Source of the DNA: CBDDDW01 sp965226805
Lineage (GTDB): Bacteria > Chloroflexota > Dehalococcoidia > Lucifugimonadales > JAGWBF01
Assembly: GCA_965226805.1 (NCBI GenBank)
Contig: CBDDDW010000029.1
Location: forward strand, 372,001 to 436,000
DNA length: 64,000 nucleotides
Reading direction: 5' to 3'
The first letter of the stretch is position 1; every line of letters starts with the position of its first letter. Below are positions 36,442 to 44,529 of the stretch, piece after piece. The translations under genes were made by a program, and so were the position numbers. A model generated the notes under the pieces. It saw only the letters and a program-made list of their open reading frames with translations. It made no database searches and had not been told where the DNA came from.

Positions 36442-37119
36442 CTACCGCAAGCTACGTATCAACTCGAACGCCTCTGCATATTCCATTCCAGCTACGCTGC
36501 CCCAGCGGCGGGCATTAGCCCTCAGCGCCTCGCTGGATCGGGGGTGAGGAAAAGGACGACGCTCACCTTTGTATTGTTCCAGCCCCTTTATCTTCGTTTC
36601 GATCGTTGAGCTGATGTCCACGAATACGTTGGGTCTGAACGGTGGCTGAAGTTGATGAAATGCCCACTCCGTTGAGGACGGGACTTCGAAGCTGTACACT
36701 TCTTGGACCGGGCAATCCGCCAGCGGTCGCGTGGCTGTCAGGGCGGCACGGAAGGTGATCTGGTGATCCACATTCAAATCGCCCGGGTGATGGGAATAAA
36801 CGACCTCTGGCCTGATCTCCTCTATCAACTGTTCCACGCTCTTGACTACCTCGAGCAAAGGCTTTTCATCAAAACGGTTATCTGGAAAGCCCTTGAATGA
36901 CACCGACCTGGCTCCCAGAAGTCTGGCCACAGAACGGGCCTCTTCCTGAAGGTCGGATACAGCCTGGGTATCAGCCGTCCCGGGCCGGAGGTAGCGTGAA
37001 GTGATGCCTTCTCCCAGGATAGCGACGTGCACATCGTGATCAGTGCTCAATTTGGCGATGGTGCCACCACAACCCAGAACCTCGTCATCTGGGTGGGCTG
37101 CCACTACAAGAGCGATCAT
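36442..37119 (-). CDS. PIG-L/LmbE-family deacetylase
   Basis: A 225-aa zinc-dependent N-deacetylase. It begins MIALVVAAHPDDEVLGCGG, the HPDDE metal motif, and has YSHHPGDLNVDHQ with the second metal His. Relatives deacetylate GlcNAc-type sugars. Its ATG overlaps the upstream formyltransferase stop as ATGA. A deacetylase followed by a formyltransferase could exchange an acetyl for a formyl group on one amino sugar (inference). A gap of 70 bp separates it from wbpG. Confidence 0.9.
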   Translation of the reverse strand: MIALVVAAHPDDEVLGCGGTIAKLSTDHDVHVAILGEGITSRYLRPGTADTQAVSDLQEEARSVARLLGARSVSFKGFPDNRFDEKPLLEVVKSVEQLIEEIRPEVVYSHHPGDLNVDHQITFRAALTATRPLADCPVQEVYSFEVPSSTEWAFHQLQPPFRPNVFVDISSTIETKIKGLEQYKGERRPFPHPRSSEALRANARRWGSVAGMEYAEAFELIRSLR

Positions 37120-37811
37120 TTAAGCCCGCCATCTTCCGCGGCCAGTATCTTGACGTCTGCGATGAGGTGGCCATCGCGCAATAACGCACGAGACAACTCA
37201 TACCGTAAACCACCGTGATTCAAGTAGGCCCGTGGATAGCCTTCAGCGTCGAGCATTCGTATGAAATCGTACAGGCTTTCTAGATCCTGAGAAGCCGGGA
37301 CCTCACTCTCACTGGGCTTGCGGCGCTTGAACACCGTAGGCTGACCTACCTGAGGGACCTCTGAAATCTCCTCTGAAATAACGCGCTCTATGATGGATGC
37401 TGAGAGGTACGACGCACGAATATAGATCTCCTCGGCAGACCCGTCCAGACTCAAGTCTTCTTTAAAGTAGACCGGGCCGGCATCCAACTCTTCCACCATT
37501 CTCAGGGCGGTAAGTTTCGTCTTCCGGTGGCCGCGGATGATCAGGTTCTGGAGTGGGCTACCTCCTCGTCCATAGGGCACGTCAGTCATGTGGAAGACTA
37601 TACACGTGTATTTGGTTAGGATCTCCGTGGGAACCTTCCAGGACCAATGGAGGAAGAAGACATATTTGGGGTTGATGGCCTGTAGCCGTTCGTTGGTTAA
37701 CTCATCGGGGGAAGAAATAAAATGCCACTCTCCCGCGTAATTCGAGATTGTCTCCTCAAAAACCCTTCGATTCCAGGGTTTGGTGGCTGCAACTAGGAAG
37801 TGCTGCCCCAT
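37116..37811 (-). CDS. formyltransferase-like protein (sugar N-formyltransferase)
   Basis: A 231-aa protein, shorter than methionyl-tRNA formyltransferase and lacking its C-terminal domain. The active-site region is VFHMTDVPYGRGGSPLQNLI, aligning with the NxHxSxLPxxRG pattern though the Asn is replaced and the Ser is shifted, and ELDAGPVYFKEDL holds the catalytic Asp. The start at 37811 (MGQHFLVAATK) is preferred to 37829. It precedes the PIG-L deacetylase by an ATGA overlap. A role in adding a formyl group to an amino sugar is likely. Confidence 0.75.
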   Translation of the reverse strand: MGQHFLVAATKPWNRRVFEETISNYAGEWHFISSPDELTNERLQAINPKYVFFLHWSWKVPTEILTKYTCIVFHMTDVPYGRGGSPLQNLIIRGHRKTKLTALRMVEELDAGPVYFKEDLSLDGSAEEIYIRASYLSASIIERVISEEISEVPQVGQPTVFKRRKPSESEVPASQDLESLYDFIRMLDAEGYPRAYLNHGGLRYELSRALLRDGHLIADVKILAAEDGGLK

Positions 37812-37870
37812 TCTCGAAATTCCCTTCACATTGGCTCCAGTTTCGGGTGTGACCGACGTAGGTTACCGAA

Positions 37871-38932
37871 TCAGCCTATGAGATCCCAGGTCAGCGGCGT
37901 GCCTCGCCTAATGTCTGCCGCCGACCTCCTGCCCAGTACATCCGGCAGGTGTCGCGGCTTCAGCCCGAATCCCGGTCGGATTGATTGGATATTCTCTTGG
38001 TTGAAAATCTCCCCTCGCTTCACATCGGCAGTTACAAACAGCGACCTCCTGAAAACACGATTCGTCTCTTCATGGGATTTCACAGAGTACTCCACCCTCC
38101 CCAAGGCTTTTTCAACCGTCCGAATCCCCTCGACAACGGTCCGCAGTTCTTCAGGTTCCAGAGAGAAGGCCGAGTCTGGACCCGGGACCGATCGAGACAG
38201 TGTAAAGTGCTTTTCCACCAAGGCCGCACCGAGGGCCACGCCGGCCAGCGGGATTGCGGTCCCCAGCGTGTGATCCGACAACCCCGTCGGAAGGTCGAAG
38301 GTCTGGGAGAGGTGCCTGATTGAGACCAAATTCATCTCCTCCGGTGGGGCAGGATAGGAGGAGGTGCACTTCAGGAGCATGATCTGCTCTGCCCCTGCGT
38401 CCTTGGCCGCGTGGATCGCCTCTTCGACTTCAGCCAGCGTGGCCATTCCGGTGGACATGATCACAGGCTTGCCCTTGCTGGCGATCCGCTGAATAAGGGG
38501 TATGTCCACGATCTCGAAAGATGCCACCTTGTACGCCGGCACCCCCATATCTTCCAAGAAATCCACTGCGGACATGTCGAAGGGCGTTGAAAACAGGTCC
38601 ATTCCCAGCTCATCGGCCACCGCTTTGAGGCGCGGCTGCCACTCCCAAGGCGTGTAGGCTTCGCCGTAAAGGTCGTACAGAGTGCGTCCCCCCCATGTGT
38701 TGCCTTCTGGTATCTGGAAGCTGTGCTCTTCGCAATCTATCGTCATTGTGTCGGGAGTGTAAGTCTGGAGTTTCACGGCATCAGCACCGGCCTTTGCAGC
38801 CGCGTGGATGATTTCCACGGCCTGGTCGAAGCTCTGATTGTGATTGGCGGACATCTCGGCGACTATATAAGTGGGATAACCAGACCCGATCCTGCGTCCG
38901 TTGATCTCTATGTAGGGTGTGCCGTTAGCCAT
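37871..38932 (-). CDS. pseI: pseudaminic acid synthase (NeuB family)
   Basis: Condenses PEP with 2,4-diacetamido-2,4,6-trideoxy-altrose to give pseudaminic acid. The 353-aa protein has AEMSANHNQ, VKLQTYTPDTMT, STPFDMSAVDFLEDMG, KVASFEI, LKCTSSYPAP and both metal-ligand histidines in LSDHT and EKHFTLSR. A C-terminal SAF domain begins at RRSLFVTADVKRGE. The LKCTSSYPAP and AVDFLE forms are characteristic of PseI. The start ATG at 38932 has GGAGGAAG upstream. Other pse genes lie just upstream. Confidence 0.92.
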   Translation of the reverse strand: MANGTPYIEINGRRIGSGYPTYIVAEMSANHNQSFDQAVEIIHAAAKAGADAVKLQTYTPDTMTIDCEEHSFQIPEGNTWGGRTLYDLYGEAYTPWEWQPRLKAVADELGMDLFSTPFDMSAVDFLEDMGVPAYKVASFEIVDIPLIQRIASKGKPVIMSTGMATLAEVEEAIHAAKDAGAEQIMLLKCTSSYPAPPEEMNLVSIRHLSQTFDLPTGLSDHTLGTAIPLAGVALGAALVEKHFTLSRSVPGPDSAFSLEPEELRTVVEGIRTVEKALGRVEYSVKSHEETNRVFRRSLFVTADVKRGEIFNQENIQSIRPGFGLKPRHLPDVLGRRSAADIRRGTPLTWDLIG

Positions 38933-38980
38933 TGCGATCTTCCTCCTCCACGAGTGCTGATGAGACAATCTCAATCGGAG

Positions 38981-39749
38981 TCAGCTTGGAACCTGGTCCT
39001 CGTAGGACAGGTTTAGCCGCATGTAAATACGAGACCCATCATGATCGAAGTACGCCCCTCGATGCGGTGAGAAAGTACGTGCCCTCAGGATGTTGATCAA
39101 GTCCCTGGCCACATAGGTCTTGTCCAGCTCGATGGGGTCTATTTCCCGAACATTCCCTAGTCCTATGGTAGGTACCCGCTTCCAGGTCCTGAGGAATCCT
39201 CTTGGCAGCTCCGATTCGAAGGGCTGGCCAGGACTCGGCAAAGAGTTCCAGACAGGCCACCTCCAGCTTCCGATAAAGTGACTCGCCCGTATCCACTGGC
39301 TCCACCGGTACCTCTTTCCGGGCGATGATATCTCCTGTATCGATGCCCGTATCTATGTAGTGCAGAGTAGCGCCGGCAGTGGTACTGTCGATGATGCTCC
39401 AGACGTTTGGGTATTGTCCGCGATTAAATGGCAGGTACGCCGGATGGAGGTTCACACACCCCTGGGGCAGGATATCCAGGAAATCGGCCTTGAGGATGTA
39501 ATCGAACAGTACGGATATGCCCAGGTCCGGCTCAAGGGATTGGATACGTGCCAAGGTCTCCGGCTCGCGTAAAGTATCTCCGTAAATCACATCGTTCTCT
39601 TCCAGGCCGGCCGCGGAGATTATCTCATCCCCGTACTTTCGCTTGTCCTGCGGGTGCACTACCAGGCCCACGATCTCTTCACTCTGGGATTTGAGCCAGC
39701 GCAACACCTCGTACCCGACCCGGTTGTTCCCCAGATACAGGATACGCAT
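38981..39749 (-). pseudogene. formyltransferase-family protein, interrupted by a +1 frameshift
   Basis: The first 199 codons encode a sugar formyltransferase-like protein beginning MRILYLGNNRVGYEV with NLHPAYLPFNRGQYPNVW and YIDTGIDTGDIIA as catalytic motifs. After GTYHRTRE the frame changes: the family's C-terminus continues in another frame as VREIDPIELDKTYVARDLI to a stop at 38981. Removing one base at about 39152 joins the two halves into 255 aa, with a normal ending. The frame as read ends at 39039. The cause may be a real mutation, a sequencing error or programmed shifting. Confidence 0.8.
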
Positions 39750-39758
39750 GAGTCCCCC

Positions 39759-40841
39759 CTAACGGAGGGCCCCGCAGGATTCTTGAAGCGCTTCCAGGAC
39801 CCGCTCGACTCCCCTGCCGTCAACCAGGGTTCTCCCGGCATTGCTCATCGCCAGCCTGGTCTCGTGGTCCACCAGGAGTCCACGAACCGCGTCACGGATA
39901 TGTGCCTCGCTGACCTGGGTACCGCGGCCCAGGTAGCGGGAAGTCCGGGCCAGTGAGAACTTTTCCATGAAATTGTGCTGGTGGTCGGCTTGAGAGAGAA
40001 TGAGGCTGGGGGTGCCCGTAAGGGCGGTCTCATATTTGGTCAAGCCTCCCCCGGTCACGGCAACGTCGCTCCAAAGGAGGACTTCCGCGATGTTGGACCC
40101 CACGTCGAAAAGCTCGCAGCGGCCTCCGAAACGGTCTATCGCTTCGGCCACCTCTGTGCGTCTGTAGGCCTCGAGCCCAAGGCCCAACCGTACTTCGAGG
40201 GGCGGATCGACGTCCACTCCAGACAACGCTTGTAGCACGTTCCCAGCAAGCCCACCAAGATCGCTTCCTCCCAGGGTCACCGCAACCCTATTGGCTTGCC
40301 TGCGGACCTCCCTTGGGCGTCCGGCTACCTCAATGAACTCGCGTCTGAGCAGGGAATACCGTGGGCCCAGGAGGTACTGGGTGCCGTTAGGAGATCGATA
40401 TGGCAACTCCTCGGCCCCGTAGCTGGGATTTATCACCACGTCGGAGGCGTACCAGAGGTCGTTGCAGTCGTCGATGGCCACTAGGAAGGTACCGCTTTGT
40501 TTCAACCCTTGAAGATACTCCTCGTATTTATGCATCTGGGCCGTGAACTCGCTGTTGCCGATATCCGTAACCACAATCCCGGCGCCCAAATGCCGAACCT
40601 GCTGCCGAGTGAACTCCAGGTCCTGGCCGATGGACCAATCAGCGGGAAATACCTCCACGTGATCAGCGGCGCCCCGTAGCCTGTCTACCGCTTCTTCCTG
40701 TGTCCCGCGCGTGATGAATACCGGCTCTATACCCGAGCATCGTAAACCCTGGGCCAGGGCTATGCCGCGCATGAGGTGGCCCATGCCCAGGCTCTGGGAG
40801 CCATCCGCTCGGATAATACATATGTCCCGTTTATGAATCAT
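39759..40841 (-). CDS. pseG: UDP-2,4-diacetamido-2,4,6-trideoxy-altrose hydrolase
   Basis: Removes UDP to give the free sugar used by PseI. The 360-aa GT-B-fold protein has the N-terminal IRADGSQSLGMGHLMRGIALA with the PseG GxGHxxR signature, AIDDCNDLWYASDVVINP, LGPRYSLLR and VTLGGSD, and the C-terminal WSDVAVTGGGLTKYETALTGTPSL. It overlaps the pseH stop by 11 bp and lies 10 bp before the formyltransferase. Length fits the family. Confidence 0.93.
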   Translation of the reverse strand: MIHKRDICIIRADGSQSLGMGHLMRGIALAQGLRCSGIEPVFITRGTQEEAVDRLRGAADHVEVFPADWSIGQDLEFTRQQVRHLGAGIVVTDIGNSEFTAQMHKYEEYLQGLKQSGTFLVAIDDCNDLWYASDVVINPSYGAEELPYRSPNGTQYLLGPRYSLLRREFIEVAGRPREVRRQANRVAVTLGGSDLGGLAGNVLQALSGVDVDPPLEVRLGLGLEAYRRTEVAEAIDRFGGRCELFDVGSNIAEVLLWSDVAVTGGGLTKYETALTGTPSLILSQADHQHNFMEKFSLARTSRYLGRGTQVSEAHIRDAVRGLLVDHETRLAMSNAGRTLVDGRGVERVLEALQESCGALR

Positions 40842-41415
40842 CTTCGGTGCTGGGTAGACCCTTTCCTTTGCGAACCTCTGAGTATTCCTCCCTGAGCATT
40901 CCCATAACGTACTTGTCGTGATAGGTGCCGTCCCTGTAAAGCTGCTTCCTCAACGTACCCTCGATCTTGAATCCGACTTTCTTATACAGATTCACAGCGC
41001 TTGGGTGGTCTGCGTATACGCCAAGGGTAATCTTGTGCAGATCGAGTGTCTCGAACCCATAGGTAACCATAAGGTCCCACGCCTCCCGCCCGTATCCCTT
41101 GCCCCAATAGTCTTTATCTCCGATCATTATGGCCAGGTTGGCAAAACGATGAGTCCTGTTGATCGGTCCCATCTTGATGTTGCCGATATGCTTGTCGGTG
41201 GCCGTTTCGACGATCGCCAGCATGACGTTGTCCGGGTTCTGAACGACGTTCTGGAAATAGCTCCTCATGGCCTCGGGGGAGTTGGAGATGCGGCCGCTCT
41301 CAAGGAACCGGGTTACTTCTTGGTCGTTCATCCAGTCGAACCACGGGCCCCCCAGATCTGCCTCCCCCAGGTCCCTGAGGTATATCCTTTTCCCTATGAG
41401 GGTCGGATGGCCCAT
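40831..41415 (-). CDS. pseH: UDP-4-amino-sugar N-acetyltransferase (GNAT, PseH-like)
   Basis: GNAT acetyltransferase of 194 aa, expected to acetylate N4 of the altrosamine intermediate. It has IYLRDLGEADL at the start, NLAIMIGDKDYWGKGYGREA as the acetyl-CoA binding motif A (Q/RxxGxG/A form), and HKITLGVYADHPSAVNLYKKVGFKIEG in motif B. The ATG at 41415 follows a strong GGGGAG binding site; an ATG at 41436, overlapping the upstream stop by one base (TGATG), is an alternative. It sits between pseG and an aminotransferase. Confidence 0.85.
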   Translation of the reverse strand: MGHPTLIGKRIYLRDLGEADLGGPWFDWMNDQEVTRFLESGRISNSPEAMRSYFQNVVQNPDNVMLAIVETATDKHIGNIKMGPINRTHRFANLAIMIGDKDYWGKGYGREAWDLMVTYGFETLDLHKITLGVYADHPSAVNLYKKVGFKIEGTLRKQLYRDGTYHDKYVMGMLREEYSEVRKGKGLPSTEDDS

Positions 41416-41435
41416 CCGCTTCTCCCCGGCGACCA

Positions 41436-42788
41436 TCAAGGACGCCGGAAGACCGGTTGCACGGGCGGGCCCAACAGGGCTGCCTCTACCACGTCTCGCT
41501 CGATAGCGTCCTTCAGTACCTCTAGGGCCGCCCGGTATACACGCAGGGTCTCTTCTATGGCTTCGTCGTCGTGGCTCAGGGAGAGGTTGTGGGCGCCAGT
41601 AAACAGCACGCGACGCCTCGTGCACTCCTGCTGGAACAGGCTCTTGTACAGTAAGGGGTCCTCGCCTGTGGTTCCATGGAAAGAGATAACTGTCCTGGGA
41701 GGATAGCCCATGACCTCCGCGTAAGACTCCATTCCCATGGCTCGTATGAGATAACCGATGCCCTCCTTGAGCCGTTCCCCTTGCTTCCATAGGAAAGGTA
41801 TTACCTGGAGCCGTTCCATCTTCTGGATGGTTGCCATACAGGCGGCCAACGATGGTGTCTCGCCGCCAAAGGTGAATGAGAAAAAGACATCTTCGAAAGA
41901 TCTCATGAGCCGCTCCGGTCCGACTACCGCCGCGATAGGGAATCCATTGGCCATGCCTTTGCCGAAGCAGCCCAGGTCCGGCTCCACGGAGAAATACTCC
42001 TGTGCTCCCCCCAGTGCCATTCGAAATCCTGTGATTATCTCATCGAAAATCAGGAGGGCGCCGTTGCTGTGGCACAGCTCCCGCACCTCCTCTAAGAATC
42101 CCTCCTTTGGAGGCAGTATTCCTACGGGCTCCATGATCACCGCCGCCACCTCTCCGGGGTGCTCTCGAAAGATCCGATGAAGGCTTTCCGGGTCGTTGTA
42201 TGTGAAGGACTTGGTGAGAGCGCATACGGCCTCTGGCACTCCCCAGCTCCTGGTAGTGCTGCCTACGTACCAGTCCTGCCAGCCGTGATATCCGCAGCAG
42301 GCAATGATGTCCCGTCCGGTAACGGCTCTAGCCAGGCGCACGGCCCCTGACGTCGCGTCCGAACCATTCTTGCAGAAGCGAACCATTTCAGCGCAGGAGA
42401 TGAGCTGGACCAGGCGCTCACTGGCCTCGGTCTCCAGAGGGTGTGGCAGGGTGAAGATCGTGCCCTGCTGCAGCTGTTTGATTACGGCGTCATTAACGTC
42501 TGCGTCGGCATATCCAAGGGTCAGGGCGCAAAGGGCCATGGTCCAGTCGCGATATCTGTTGCCGTCAAGGTCCCAGACGAGGCTGCCCTTGCCAGCCTGC
42601 AAGAACACGGGGGACGCCCCCTGGACGAATTGAAAGGGGGCCTTGCTGAAGGTCTGGCTGCATGATGGGATGATCTTCTGGGCACGCTGCTTCAGCGCCT
42701 CAGATGATTCGAGGGTGAGGTCAGCGGGTGGAATAGGCGGCGCCTCCACGATAGCCCGCCACTGTGCCTCGACGGCCGCATCGATCAT
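41436..42788 (-). CDS. class III aminotransferase (glutamate-1-semialdehyde aminomutase-like)
   Basis: PLP enzyme of 450 aa. The Schiff-base lysine lies in CFGKGMANGFPIAAVVG, the PLP-ring Asp in LLIFDEIITGFRM, and FCKNGSDATSGAVRLARAVTGRD is the substrate/PLP phosphate region. It is not a haem-pathway gene by context, as it lies inside the pse cluster between pseH and a Gfo/Idh oxidoreductase, with ATGA overlap to the latter. The Gfo/Idh enzyme may create a keto group which this enzyme aminates (inference). Confidence 0.85.
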   Translation of the reverse strand: MIDAAVEAQWRAIVEAPPIPPADLTLESSEALKQRAQKIIPSCSQTFSKAPFQFVQGASPVFLQAGKGSLVWDLDGNRYRDWTMALCALTLGYADADVNDAVIKQLQQGTIFTLPHPLETEASERLVQLISCAEMVRFCKNGSDATSGAVRLARAVTGRDIIACCGYHGWQDWYVGSTTRSWGVPEAVCALTKSFTYNDPESLHRIFREHPGEVAAVIMEPVGILPPKEGFLEEVRELCHSNGALLIFDEIITGFRMALGGAQEYFSVEPDLGCFGKGMANGFPIAAVVGPERLMRSFEDVFFSFTFGGETPSLAACMATIQKMERLQVIPFLWKQGERLKEGIGYLIRAMGMESYAEVMGYPPRTVISFHGTTGEDPLLYKSLFQQECTRRRVLFTGAHNLSLSHDDEAIEETLRVYRAALEVLKDAIERDVVEAALLGPPVQPVFRRP

Positions 42789-43801
42789 TGCGCAGCGCTC
42801 CCATGGGTTGAGAGCGCAGCTCCGAAGCTCTCCCTCGCTTTCAAAACCACTGCCAGAGAATTCGCTGCTTCCTCCACGCTGACCAGGGATTCCTCTTCTC
42901 CTCGGATACAACTCAGAAAGTGATTCATCTCAGATACGTAAGTCTCATTGATGTCGTAGTTGGGAGCTTCGTGGAGGGTGAGGTAAGCCTGGCTCCCCCG
43001 GTCCAGTCGGCGGACCACAACGTGTTCCGGCGCTTTGCCCCGGCTCTCCCACAGGATCATGCCCTGGGAACCGATGACCTCGGCTTCTCTCAGCTTTTCG
43101 AAGCGCAGATAGTCCAGCCGGACTTCCCCAACGGCGCCGGAGGCGAAACGCATCAGGATGGTCGCATAGTCCTCAGTATCTATCTCAAGGTCGCTCGCAT
43201 GGGCCAGTAATGAGCTGACCTCCTGAACTTCCTCACCCCACAACAGCATGTAGTCGATCTCGTGGATGCAGTCCATCAACACACCGCCCCCTTGTACGGC
43301 ATGGGCGCTGTACGAGTCTCGATAGTCCTGATCAGGCCGCCATTGGGGGAGGTAGTGTCCGAAGCGAGTGCGCAGCACCCATGGGGTACCGACAACTCCG
43401 GCGACGAGCGACTCACGGATAAGACGGACTGCGGGATGGAACCGCATATTGAATCCCACCTGGACCACCTTTCCGCTGGCTTTCGCTGCTTCGATGAACT
43501 CCGGCACCCCTTCCCAACGCTCGGCTAAAGGCTTTTCGATGAACAGGTGAGCTCCTAGGCTAAGAAATTCCCTGGCTTGGCGTAGGTGCAGGTGGCTCGG
43601 CGAGCATATCAAGGCTGCCTCGGGGTCCCAGGCGAGCGCGGCCTCGTAGGTTTCCAGGGTGGGGATGCCATATTCTCTTGAGACCCATTCTCTCGAGGAC
43701 GGGTCGGGGTCGAACACCGCGATATCCCCCGATCCGAGGGAGCGCAGGTTTCTTATATGGCGGCGCCCGATGGACCCTGCTCCCACGACTACCAGTTTCA
43801 C
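42785..43801 (-). CDS. Gfo/Idh/MocA-family oxidoreductase
   Basis: A 338-aa NAD(P)-dependent oxidoreductase beginning MKLVVVGAGSIGRRHIRNL, with FIEKPLAERWEG containing the catalytic Lys and LMDCIHEIDYMLLWGEE with the His/Asp pair. It overlaps pseF on one side (stop at 43798) and is coupled to the class III aminotransferase on the other. This pair of genes is not part of the known six-step pseudaminic pathway, so it may add a further amino group or work on another sugar. Confidence 0.88.
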   Translation of the reverse strand: MKLVVVGAGSIGRRHIRNLRSLGSGDIAVFDPDPSSREWVSREYGIPTLETYEAALAWDPEAALICSPSHLHLRQAREFLSLGAHLFIEKPLAERWEGVPEFIEAAKASGKVVQVGFNMRFHPAVRLIRESLVAGVVGTPWVLRTRFGHYLPQWRPDQDYRDSYSAHAVQGGGVLMDCIHEIDYMLLWGEEVQEVSSLLAHASDLEIDTEDYATILMRFASGAVGEVRLDYLRFEKLREAEVIGSQGMILWESRGKAPEHVVVRRLDRGSQAYLTLHEAPNYDINETYVSEMNHFLSCIRGEEESLVSVEEAANSLAVVLKARESFGAALSTHGSAAQ

Positions 43802-44529
43802 GCCGCTTCCTTGAGCGACGACAGATTCATAAGGGCCTCGGCTACTCGAAGATGTTGCGGCTCATCGATATCTACAGCCCGCAGCCTGGGAATGGGGTAA
43901 CCTACCAGCCGGGGCACGTAGAAGCTCCTTCGCTGGCGTAACACATCGGCCTTGATAAAATAGAAATAGCCCACGTCCACCGTATATTCGGGGAGCTTCT
44001 GCCTTTGGGCCATTGCCTTGGGAAAGACGGGGCGCAAAAACTGCCCCGATTCCTTGAGGGCCCACAGGGGGTGCTCGTAGTAGTGGGTCACAGCCATCGA
44101 AGAGTTAGCTCTCTTATGCACGAACATGTTCCAGGCTCCCTGCAGGTCTTCTGGGAGCATTAGCGCTGCCGTGGGATATATTACGCAGAGGGTCTCGAAG
44201 GAGCGGCCACCTTGGACACACGCATCAAGGGCGTGCAGAGTCACGTCCACGACCCTAGCCTCGTCGCTGGCCAGTTCCGGTGGACGTTCGAGCACTTCGG
44301 CTCCCTCTCCCCGGGCGATTTCAGCGATTTCTTGGTCCTCTGTGGACACGTGTACCCTGTCAAATATTCCGCTATCCAGGGCAGTGGCGATCGCATATGC
44401 TATGAGAGGCCGCCCGTTTAGCGGGGCCACGTTCTTGCGTGGGAACCGTTTAGACCCGCCTCTCGCAGGGATCACACAGAGAGGGGCAGGACTGTCTCCG
44501 CTGGGTCTGCGTCGCCCGCTAGGCGCCAT
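43798..44529 (-). CDS. pseF: pseudaminic acid cytidylyltransferase
   Basis: CMP-activating enzyme of 243 aa with LCVIPARGGSKRFPRKNV, STEDQEIAEIA, VIYPTAALMLPEDL and the C-terminal AVDIDEPQHLRVAEAL. The YPTAAL motif and ending are typical for PseF rather than NeuA. It makes CMP-pseudaminic acid for the glycosyltransferases. It overlaps the frameshifted NeuB paralogue by 11 bp and the Gfo/Idh gene by 4 bp. Confidence 0.9.
   Translation of the reverse strand: MAPSGRRRPSGDSPAPLCVIPARGGSKRFPRKNVAPLNGRPLIAYAIATALDSGIFDRVHVSTEDQEIAEIARGEGAEVLERPPELASDEARVVDVTLHALDACVQGGRSFETLCVIYPTAALMLPEDLQGAWNMFVHKRANSSMAVTHYYEHPLWALKESGQFLRPVFPKAMAQRQKLPEYTVDVGYFYFIKADVLRQRRSFYVPRLVGYPIPRLRAVDIDEPQHLRVAEALMNLSSLKEAA

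Noticed and set aside
41436..42788. hemL (glutamate-1-semialdehyde aminomutase) for haem synthesis
   Set aside because: The gene lies inside the pse cluster with overlaps on both sides and no haem genes around it.
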